Shown in pieces: positions 1 to 5,326 of a DNA stretch of 5,777 nt (its first letter is position 1; every line of letters begins with the position of its first letter). This DNA is from Roseburia sp. (GTDB lineage Bacteria > Bacillota > Clostridia > Lachnospirales > Lachnospiraceae). The notes beneath the pieces are model-generated. The model saw only the letters and a list, made by a program, of their open reading frames with translations, was not told the origin of the DNA and did not search any database. Both the position numbers and the translations under genes were made by a program. The stretch spans positions 1-5,777 of the forward strand of contig JAGASC010000402.1 of NCBI GenBank assembly GCA_017621905.1, given 5' to 3'.

Positions 1-311
1 TGTCAAAGGCATCCATTGCGACTTTGCTTCTGTTTTGCCTGATATTTCATTGGAATGCATGGATGGATGGTATTATATATATGGATAGCAGTGATAAATA
101 TCCGCTTTCAAGTTTTTTGCAAACGCTGGTAATTAAAACGGACTTTACGGCGGTAGCTAACAATAAATCGATTCCGAATTACAATTTGTTGTCTGATAAG
201 AACTTGAAATGTGCCCAGATCGTGTTGGGAACATTACCTCTGATAGTAGCATATCCATTTATTCAAAAGTACTTTACGCAGGGTGCAACCTTGGGAAGCG
301 TGAAGGAATGA
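1..311 (+). CDS. Carbohydrate ABC transporter permease, C-terminal part (LplC/YtcP/MalG type), 5' truncated by window
   Basis: Inner-membrane subunit of a binding-protein-dependent sugar importer; only the last 102 residues are visible. The first complete codon starts at 3 and the frame is open to the window edge. The TTG at 24 is internal, not a start. The segment beginning SKASIATLLLF continues into a hydrophobic stretch with HWNAWMDG, matching the last part of the MalG-like permease domain, where family members have a similar HWN-W/F-D stretch. The C-terminus has YPFIQKYFTQGATLGSVKE, very close to the conserved ending of LplC/YtcP-type permeases (QKYF-x-G-x-x-x-G-x-VK). In such operons this permease usually follows a second permease and a lipoprotein binding protein, expected just upstream of the window. 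No terminator is visible in the 88 nt before the next gene, so co-transcription with the downstream hydrolase is likely. The transported sugar cannot be read from this fragment. Confidence 0.9.
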   Translation, partial: SKASIATLLLFCLIFHWNAWMDGIIYMDSSDKYPLSSFLQTLVIKTDFTAVANNKSIPNYNLLSDKNLKCAQIVLGTLPLIVAYPFIQKYFTQGATLGSVKE

Positions 312-383
312 ATAACTATCAAATATTATATAAAATCAGCACGATAACTGTTTAATAGAAAATGACAAAAGATTACAGGATTA

Positions 384-390
384 AGGGAGG
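384..390 (+). promoter_or_regulatory. Ribosome binding site fixing the TTG start of the first hydrolase
   Basis: AGGGAGG (core GGAGG, 386-390) lies 9 nt before the TTG at 400. The nearby GTG at 396 is in another frame and meets a stop after four further codons, so this site decides for the TTG. The next gene copy uses the same arrangement and the same N-terminal sequence, which supports the choice. Confidence 0.8.
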
Positions 391-399
391 AAACCGTGA

Positions 400-2046
400 T
401 TGGAAAAATGTAAATTGGAAGATGTAATACCGGCTGGAGAAACCGCCGCACGTATTGTTAAAAATATGGGGCGTATGCATGACCGCATCTATCGGCCGGG
501 CGTGGCGGGAACTTCAGAAGCAGAAAATGTGGGCTGGCCCGGCGATTGGGAGGGACGCGCAGTTTTGGCACTGTCCTTAGAAGCGAGAGCATTGAACATG
601 GAGCCTGCGTATCTGGATAAACTTGTGGATTGGATTTTTCATAACTGCAATGAAGAAGGATATCGCGGAGATATCATAGATTTTTCCTCGATAAATGAGC
701 AATCCCTTGCGGGGCACAGTTGGTTGCTTCGTGGTCTGATTGAGTATTATAACTGGAAAAAGGATTCCCGTGTTTTAGAAAAGATAAAGCAGATTGTTCA
801 AAAGCTGTATTTGCCTACCAAAGGAAAATATATATACTACCCGAAAAAACCGGATGAAAGGGTCTATGACGGAAAGGCGGCAGGAGAATTGACAGGATTG
901 GAATTCTCCGGATGGAAAGTTTCAAGTGACACAGGATGCGCCTTTATTTCACTGGATGGTTTATCGCATGTCTATGAACTGATTGGTGATCCAGAACTTT
1001 TGGAACTGCTGGAAGAAATGATTTCTGTATTTATGACGATTGATTTTGTGGGAATTTCCATGCAGACACATGCCACTTTAACAGCATGTAGAGGTATTAT
1101 GCGACTGTATTCGATTCATGGAAATCCGGAATATCTTTCGTTTTGCCAAAAGATGTTCGAAGTTTATAAGCAGGAGGGGATGACAGAAAATTATGCCAAT
1201 TATAATTTGTTTTCCAGACCTTCCTGGACAGAGCCCTGCGGGGTAATTGATTCTTTTATGCTGGCGGTATTCTTATGGGAAGCAAGCGGAAACAGCAGCT
1301 ATATAAAGGATGCCCATGAAATCTGGTACAATGGTGTATGCCGCGGACAAAGACCAAACGGTGGATTTGGATGTGACCACTGTGTGGAGGATGGAAGGGT
1401 ACGGACACATGAAAATTTTTATGAAGCGTACTGGTGCTGTAGCATGCGTGGCGGTGAAGGGACAACCTTTGCTTCAACCTGTAGTTTACGTGGAGAGAAG
1501 GAGCGATTACAGTTTCTGTTTTATTTTGATGGGAAATATCAGATTCCATGGATCCCCGGTCTGGTGTTAAGCATGGAAAGTTCTTATCCGCGTACGGGAG
1601 AAATTTTCATTCGAATCGAACAGATTCCAGAAACGCAGAATCAGGTGGAATTCGATTTTTATATACCGAAATGGGCTCAAAATGTAAGGTGTATTGTTGG
1701 TGGAACGCAGGTGGAAAGTCGACTGGAAGATTCGTTCCTAAAAACGGTGATAATGCCGGAACGTGGAACAGAAATTTGCCTGCAGTTTGAGATACCGCTA
1801 TTTACTATGCCGGTGGTAGGAAATCAACATAAAGGGTCTGGTCTTGTGACACTTCGCCATGGTTCTTTAATCCTTGGAACAGAATCACAGGAGAAAGAGG
1901 TTGATGTTGCACAGCTGAAATATAAAGGAAATGGTGTGTATTCTGGAGGTGGTCGCATATTTAAGCCGTTGGATGATGCATATATGATGGAGACAGAACA
2001 GTTAAAAGAGGTTTCTTACAGGATATTGTTTCAGAATGCAGAATAG
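400..2046 (+). CDS. GH127-like (DUF1680 / beta-L-arabinofuranosidase family) glycoside hydrolase, copy A
   Basis: Predicted cytoplasmic glycoside hydrolase of 548 aa with TTG start; no signal peptide or membrane segment. Residues about 10-365 look like the helical (alpha/alpha)6 catalytic part (Trp/Gly-rich segments such as NVGWPGDWEGRA at 43-54 and NEQSLAGHSWLLRG at 99-112), and about 366-548 a beta-rich C-terminal part. The GH127 signature is visible: E278-P-C280 and the pair C346-C347 (YWCCSM) match the Glu-x-Cys and Cys-Cys of HypBA1, where they bind zinc and supply the nucleophilic Cys. E263 (MTENY), 15 residues before E278, fits the acid/base Glu, 16 residues before its counterpart there. 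Known activities in the family include beta-L-arabinofuranosidase and aceric-acid hydrolase of rhamnogalacturonan II; the substrate here is unknown. At 548 aa it is shorter than the roughly 650 aa of HypBA1. Extra cysteines C314, C325 and C328 are shared with copy B. The upstream ABC permease suggests action on imported oligosaccharides. Family assignment is fairly sure, reaction is not. Confidence 0.75.
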   Translation: MEKCKLEDVIPAGETAARIVKNMGRMHDRIYRPGVAGTSEAENVGWPGDWEGRAVLALSLEARALNMEPAYLDKLVDWIFHNCNEEGYRGDIIDFSSINEQSLAGHSWLLRGLIEYYNWKKDSRVLEKIKQIVQKLYLPTKGKYIYYPKKPDERVYDGKAAGELTGLEFSGWKVSSDTGCAFISLDGLSHVYELIGDPELLELLEEMISVFMTIDFVGISMQTHATLTACRGIMRLYSIHGNPEYLSFCQKMFEVYKQEGMTENYANYNLFSRPSWTEPCGVIDSFMLAVFLWEASGNSSYIKDAHEIWYNGVCRGQRPNGGFGCDHCVEDGRVRTHENFYEAYWCCSMRGGEGTTFASTCSLRGEKERLQFLFYFDGKYQIPWIPGLVLSMESSYPRTGEIFIRIEQIPETQNQVEFDFYIPKWAQNVRCIVGGTQVESRLEDSFLKTVIMPERGTEICLQFEIPLFTMPVVGNQHKGSGLVTLRHGSLILGTESQEKEVDVAQLKYKGNGVYSGGGRIFKPLDDAYMMETEQLKEVSYRILFQNAE

Positions 2047-2054
2047 GATAGGAA

Positions 2055-2103
2055 GGGCATCTACTAGAACAAAAAAGAGGTCAGTAGATGCCCCTGTTTT
2101 GTT
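2055..2103 (+). terminator. Hairpin with T-rich tail between the two hydrolase copies (probable intrinsic terminator or attenuating processing site)
   Basis: A perfect 11-bp inverted repeat, GGGCATCTACT (2055-2065) and AGTAGATGCCC (2083-2093), encloses a 17-nt A-rich loop and is followed by CTGTTTTGTT. It begins 8 nt after the stop of copy A. The U-tract is interrupted by G and C, so read-through is plausible. It would give less transcript of copy B than copy A, or protect the 3' end of copy A mRNA. No convincing promoter is visible in the 60 nt between it and the RBS of copy B. Confidence 0.7.
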
Positions 2104-2151
2104 GATAGGAAGAATGTTTTGAGTGGTAAAAGAAATGAACAGGATCGTATG

Positions 2152-2157
2152 AGGAGG
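2152..2157 (+). promoter_or_regulatory. Strong ribosome binding site of the second hydrolase, fixing its TTG start
   Basis: A perfect AGGAGG lies 8 nt before the TTG at 2166. It has no competing in-frame ATG or GTG nearby, and the protein then begins MESCKLEHVIP, aligning from residue 1 with copy A (MEKCKLEDVIP). Confidence 0.85.
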
Positions 2158-2165
2158 AAAGTACA

Positions 2166-3809
2166 TTGGAAAGTTGTAAATTGGAACATGTGATACCGTC
2201 TGGAGAGACGGCGGCCCGTATCATAAAAAACATGGCCCGTATGCATGACCGCATCTATCAGCCTGGTGTGGCAGGGACGAAAGAAGCGGAAAATGTGGGG
2301 TGGCCCGGCGATTGGGAGGGGCGTGCGATATTGGCTTTGGCATTGGAAGCTAAGGCTCTAAATGTGGAACCGGCATATTTGGACAGGCTGGTGGATTGGA
2401 TTTTTGATAATTGTAACGAAGAAGGATATCGTGGAGAGGTAATTGATTTTTCTGCGATTAACGAACAATCTCTGGCAGGCCACAGCTGGCTGCTGCGTGG
2501 ACTAATAGAGTACTATTCGTGGAAAAATGATTCACGTGTGTTAGAAAAAATAAAACAAATAATCGAAAACCTCTATTTGCCGTTGAGAGGTAAATTTATT
2601 CATTACCCTCAAAAAGCAGAAGAAAGGGCGTGTGACGAAAATTCTGTGGGAGTATTGACAGGACGTGTGTATTCTGGCTGGAAAACCTCTGGTGACACAG
2701 GATGTGCGTTCATTTCTTTGGATGGTCTGGCACATGCGTATGAACTGATTGGCGGTTCACAGCTTCTGGAACTTCTGGAAGAAATGATAACTGTTTTTAT
2801 GACAATTGACTTTGCAGGAATTTCCGCGCAGACACATGCTACACTGACAGCCTGCCGGGGAATCATGCGGTTGTATTTTGTTCATAAAAAGCCAGAGTAT
2901 CTGTCCTTTTGCCAAAAGATGTTTGAGATTTATAAGCGAAAAGGAATGACAGAAAATTATGCCAATTTTGTACACTTCCTGAGGCCATCCTGCACAGAAC
3001 CCTGTGGCGTGATCGACTCTTTTATGATGGCTGTTTTTCTGTGGGAGGCAACTGCCGACAGAAGTTATTTAAGGGATGCTCACGAAATCTGGTACAATGG
3101 TGTATGCCGCGGACAGAGGCCAAATGGTGGATTTGGCTGTGATCATTGTGTGGAAGATGGAACTGTGCGGGTACATGCGATATACGAATCTTACTGGTGC
3201 TGCAGTATGCGCGGTGGGGAAGGAACGACCTTTGCCTCGACCTGTAGTTTGCAGGGGGAGAAAGATAACCTGCGGTTTCTTTTTTATTTTGATGGCAGAT
3301 ATCAGATTCCCTGGATTCCGGGTCTGGTATTAAGGATTGAAAGTGCTTATCCGCGAACAGGGGAAATCGTTATACGAATTGAACAGAGTTGCGAATTGCA
3401 GAAGCAATTGGAATGTAATTTTTATATACCGGAATGGGTTGAAAATGTAAAATGTATGGTTGATGGTAAACCGGTGGAATACCAGTTAGAGAATTCTTTT
3501 CTAAAAGCTGGGGTGGTGGCAGAAAAAGGGACAGAAATCAGACTAAAGTTTAAAATACCACTAATTACAATGCCGGTAGTAGGAGATTTGCACAAAGGGT
3601 CTGGATTCGTAACACTCCGACATGGTTCCTTGATTCTTGGAACAAAGGCGCAAGATGTAGGGGTTTGTATTTCACAGATGGAATATAAAGGTAATGGTGT
3701 TTATTTTGAACATGGACGTATATTTAAGCCTCTGGATGATGCATATATGATGGAGAAAGAGCAGTTGATAGAGGACTCATACCGAATATTATTTCGGAAA
3801 GCAGAATAG
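2166..3809 (+). CDS. GH127-like (DUF1680 / beta-L-arabinofuranosidase family) glycoside hydrolase, copy B
   Basis: Tandem paralogue of the preceding gene, 547 aa, TTG start, collinear over the full length with a single one-residue gap. Hand alignment gives about 130 mismatches, that is about 76% identity. The presumed catalytic set is intact: E263 (acid/base candidate), E278 and C280 (TEPC), and C345-C346 (YWCCSM); the extra cysteines C314, C325 and C328 are also kept. Differences concentrate at residues 138-170, 264-276, 333-342 and in the C-terminal beta part (about 408-460 and 495-515). Next to the metal ligands W276 of copy A is Cys here (PSCTEPC). No signal peptide, so cytoplasmic. It probably cleaves a related but not identical glycoside to copy A (inference). 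It lies 119 nt after copy A, behind a terminator-like hairpin, so it may be expressed by read-through or from an unrecognised promoter. A lineage-specific duplication is the simplest origin. Confidence 0.75.
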   Translation: MESCKLEHVIPSGETAARIIKNMARMHDRIYQPGVAGTKEAENVGWPGDWEGRAILALALEAKALNVEPAYLDRLVDWIFDNCNEEGYRGEVIDFSAINEQSLAGHSWLLRGLIEYYSWKNDSRVLEKIKQIIENLYLPLRGKFIHYPQKAEERACDENSVGVLTGRVYSGWKTSGDTGCAFISLDGLAHAYELIGGSQLLELLEEMITVFMTIDFAGISAQTHATLTACRGIMRLYFVHKKPEYLSFCQKMFEIYKRKGMTENYANFVHFLRPSCTEPCGVIDSFMMAVFLWEATADRSYLRDAHEIWYNGVCRGQRPNGGFGCDHCVEDGTVRVHAIYESYWCCSMRGGEGTTFASTCSLQGEKDNLRFLFYFDGRYQIPWIPGLVLRIESAYPRTGEIVIRIEQSCELQKQLECNFYIPEWVENVKCMVDGKPVEYQLENSFLKAGVVAEKGTEIRLKFKIPLITMPVVGDLHKGSGFVTLRHGSLILGTKAQDVGVCISQMEYKGNGVYFEHGRIFKPLDDAYMMEKEQLIEDSYRILFRKAE

Positions 3810-3890
3810 TGTGGGACAGACATCGGTAAAGCAAAGGCTGTTGGCAGATATCCTGTTTCACTAGACTGATAGTGCAGAGCGAGGTTAAAT

Positions 3891-3914
3891 ATGCGAAAGG
3901 CCAAAAATAAATAA
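3891..3914 (+). CDS. Possible 7-codon leader ORF (MRKAKNK) in front of the HAD gene
   Basis: An ATG at 3891 follows a weak GCGAGG (3879-3884) by 6 nt and opens a 7-codon frame rich in Lys/Arg that ends with TAA at 3912-3914, 3 nt before the ATG of the HAD phosphatase. The HAD start has no Shine-Dalgarno at normal distance (nearest is GAAAGG, 17 nt upstream), so re-initiation after this leader is one way to explain its translation. It could equally be chance; no homology can be claimed for so short a peptide. Confidence 0.2.
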   Translation: MRKAKNK

Positions 3915-3917
3915 ACT

Positions 3918-4700
3918 ATGAAAAAAGCAGTATTTTTTGATATTGACGGCACGCTATGGGATGACCATGGCATAATACCGGACAGCACAAAGACAGCCAT
4001 TCGTCTACTTCAGGAACGAGAAATCTACACATTTATCTGTACCGGCCGAGTAAAGAGCCAACTTCATTTTCCAGTACTTCATGAACTTGGATTTGACGGA
4101 ATTGTGGGAGGCTGCGGTACCTACGTATCACTTGGCGAAAAGGAAATTTTTTATAGATCAATCGCTCCGAAACGCATCAGGCACACCTTCGAGGTATTGA
4201 AAAAGTATCGTGTGCCTGTAGTGCTGGAAGGAAAAAATAACCTTTATGTTACGGGGGAATACTTTGTGGACGATGCCTCCCGTTCACGTTTAAAGATGAT
4301 AGCAGGAGAACATTTCCACAGTGTTGTTGACTATGACATGGCGTGGGAAATCAGTAAATTCAACATTCCTGTTCATAATGATAATGTAAAGCGGGCAGTG
4401 GCAGAGTTGAGTGACTGGTATGATTTCCTGGTACATGAAAATGTGATGGTAGAAGGAGTCCCGAAGGGATTCAGTAAAGCATCAGGAATTCGATTTGTTT
4501 GCCGGCAACTGGGAATCAGCCGGAAAGACACCTATGCATTTGGAGACAGCGCAAACGATATTGATATGCTGGAATATGTTGCCCATGGAATTGCCATGGG
4601 CAACGGGCAGGATAAGGCGAAACAGGCAGCGGATTATATTACGACGGATATTCATGATGATGGCATATATCATGCGTGCAGATATTTTTCTTTAATTTAA
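3918..4700 (+). CDS. Cof-type HAD-IIB family phosphatase
   Basis: Cytoplasmic Mg2+-dependent phosphatase of the haloacid dehalogenase superfamily, 260 aa, the usual length for Cof/YidA-type enzymes that act on sugar phosphates and related phosphomonoesters. Motif I is DIDGT with D8 (nucleophile) and D10 (acid/base); motif II is T42 in CTGR; motif III is K187 in GFSKASG; motif IV is GDSANDIDML with D210 and D214 as metal ligands. The C2B cap lies between motifs II and III, about residues 85-183. The end, IAMGNGQDKAKQAADYITTD, is typical of the family. The start ATG gives the expected MKKAVFFDIDGT N-terminus, but its RBS is poor (GAAAGG at 17 nt), possibly compensated by the 7-codon ORF ending 3 nt before. 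Its place 108 nt after the hydrolases suggests, but does not prove, a role with the same sugars. A strong terminator follows. Exact substrate is not predictable; the family is promiscuous. Confidence 0.95.
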   Translation: MKKAVFFDIDGTLWDDHGIIPDSTKTAIRLLQEREIYTFICTGRVKSQLHFPVLHELGFDGIVGGCGTYVSLGEKEIFYRSIAPKRIRHTFEVLKKYRVPVVLEGKNNLYVTGEYFVDDASRSRLKMIAGEHFHSVVDYDMAWEISKFNIPVHNDNVKRAVAELSDWYDFLVHENVMVEGVPKGFSKASGIRFVCRQLGISRKDTYAFGDSANDIDMLEYVAHGIAMGNGQDKAKQAADYITTDIHDDGIYHACRYFSLI

Positions 4701-4713
4701 GGTGTTAAGAACT

Positions 4714-4750
4714 GGAGGGACTGTTGCATAGATAATGGTCCCTTTTTGTT
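4714..4750 (+). terminator. Rho-independent terminator after the HAD gene
   Basis: AGGGAC (4716-4721) pairs with GTCCCT (4738-4743), and the stem can be lengthened outwards and inwards by G-U and A-U pairs (for example TT at 4724-4725 with AA at 4734-4735). It is followed at once by TTTTTGTT (4743-4750). It starts 13 nt after the stop codon and separates the sugar-related genes from the next unit. Confidence 0.85.
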
Positions 4751-4779
4751 GTAGAAAACGTTGTAAAGGAGTATATTAA

Positions 4780-4857
4780 ATGCGAATGGTTTTGTTCTGC
4801 AAAATGTTGACTTTGTCCTTTGGAAACAGGTATAATTTGTATGTATTTCAGAGATAA
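4780..4857 (+). CDS. Possible 25-codon small ORF, unsupported by homology
   Basis: ATG at 4780 preceded by AAAGGAG (4765-4771) with 8 nt spacing, a good ribosome binding site; the frame runs 25 codons to TAA at 4855-4857. The peptide starts MRMVLFCKMLTLSF, mildly hydrophobic, and I recognise no family. It lies just after the HAD terminator and its second half overlaps the promoter at 4807-4836, so a transcript starting at that promoter would not include its start codon. It may be a chance frame in promoter DNA. Confidence 0.15.
   Translation: MRMVLFCKMLTLSFGNRYNLYVFQR
4807..4836 (+). promoter_or_regulatory. Sigma-A-type promoter of the TIGR04076-yqxD unit
   Basis: TTGACT (-35, 4807-4812; five of six consensus bases) and a perfect TATAAT (-10, 4831-4836) with 18 nt spacing. 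Transcription should start around 4842-4845, leaving a leader of about 130 nt before the next ATG. It lies about 55 nt after the terminator of the preceding unit, exactly where a new promoter is expected. Confidence 0.8.
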
Positions 4858-4875
4858 GATGTCCAGTTGACATCT
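4857..4875 (+). other. Leader hairpin in the 5' UTR of the TIGR04076 gene
   Basis: AGATGTC (4857-4863) and GACATCT (4869-4875) form a perfect 7-bp stem with the 5-nt loop CAGTT, roughly 13 nt after the predicted transcription start. No U-tract follows, so it is not a terminator. The rest of the leader (4876-4960) holds a 9-nt direct repeat, CGGAGAAAC at 4899-4907 and 4913-4921, but I recognise no known riboswitch or T-box in it. It may simply stabilise the 5' end of the mRNA. Confidence 0.45.
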
Positions 4876-4975
4876 GTTCTGTTCGGACCGGACTGGAACG
4901 GAGAAACGTGGTCGGAGAAACAGGAAGCTCATTGGATTTGGGCAATGGAGAGTTCACGCAGAGGAGAATGTTCAT

Positions 4976-5290
4976 ATGAAAAAGTGCAGAATTACAGTTA
5001 TGAAAAAAGCCTTTTATAAAGACCTGGCAGATCAATACGAGAATCCCATTGAACATGCTTGTAATCTGCAGGAGGGGCAGGTTTTTATCGCAAACGGCTG
5101 GTCAAAACCGGAGGGCATGTGTGACAGCGCCTGGGAAAGCATGTCAGCATTTGTAATGACCTTAGCGCATGGCGGTGAAAATATATATGACGGCTGGATG
5201 AAAAATAAGAAATCTGCAATGATATCCTGCAACGATGGCTTCCGCCCGGTAAGCTTTCTGATAGAGGCACTGGAGGAAGATACGGATTAA
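4976..5290 (+). CDS. TIGR04076 family protein, small, function unknown
   Basis: Small soluble protein of 104 aa with the pattern of the TIGR04076 family: the N-terminus MKKCRITVMKKAFYKDLADQ, the block EGMCDSAWESM at about residues 46-56, and the block SAMISCNDGFRPVSFLIE near the C-terminus. Family members share the early KC-x-I-x-V, the C-D-x-A-W motif, and a C-x-D-G-x-R-P motif. Cysteines at 4, 29, 49 and 85 might bind a metal or act in redox chemistry, but no reaction is established for the family as far as I know. GAGGAG (4961-4966) stands 9 nt before the ATG. The internal ATG nine codons later is rejected because it would remove the conserved KCRITV strand. It is the first gene after the promoter at 4807-4836 and is followed 36 nt later by a YqxD-type gene without an intervening terminator, so the two are probably co-transcribed. 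Confidence 0.85.
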   Translation: MKKCRITVMKKAFYKDLADQYENPIEHACNLQEGQVFIANGWSKPEGMCDSAWESMSAFVMTLAHGGENIYDGWMKNKKSAMISCNDGFRPVSFLIEALEEDTD

Positions 5291-5313
5291 CACTTTCCGG
5301 CATTTGACGAAAT

Positions 5314-5319
5314 AGAGGA
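5314..5319 (+). promoter_or_regulatory. Ribosome binding site that places the yqxD start at ATG 5327 rather than TTG 5321
   Basis: AGAGGA ends 1 nt before the in-frame TTG at 5321, too close for initiation there, but lies 7 nt before the ATG at 5327. The ATG start also gives the family N-terminus MKILVDADACPV without extra residues. Confidence 0.8.
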
Positions 5320-5326
5320 TTTGCCC

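Noticed and set aside
24..311. Independent 95-aa protein starting at TTG 24
   Set aside because: The frame is open to the left edge and the residues before position 24 (SKASIAT) continue the permease domain, so this is the tail of a longer gene.
327..336. TATAAAAT-like -10 before the first hydrolase
   Set aside because: There is no acceptable -35 at 16-18 nt upstream; the region is simply AT rich and read-through from the permease gene explains transcription.
1310..1570. 86-aa + strand frame inside copy A, with a similar 85-aa frame at 3076-3333 in copy B
   Set aside because: Both are the same out-of-frame reading of the conserved hydrolase; their resemblance comes from the paralogy, and they have no ribosome binding site of note.
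3859..3874. CACTA/TAGTG 5-bp hairpin after copy B as a terminator
   Set aside because: The stem is short and A-T rich and no U-tract follows, so termination before the HAD gene is not supported.
4753..4766. Possible catabolite-responsive (cre) site upstream of the promoter
   Set aside because: AGAAAACGTTGTAA misses the consensus at the first T and at the conserved C near the end, and it sits 40 nt before the -35 of a gene with no link to sugar use.
4930..4966. Fluoride-riboswitch-like stretch in the TIGR04076 leader
   Set aside because: The GGGCAATGGAG segment recalls the start of that motif, but the rest of the conserved core and the pseudoknot partner are missing and the RBS follows directly.
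4697..5056. 119-aa minus-strand ORF across the HAD/TIGR04076 intergenic region
   Set aside because: It covers a + strand terminator, promoter and RBS and the start of a recognised gene, and its sequence resembles no family I know.
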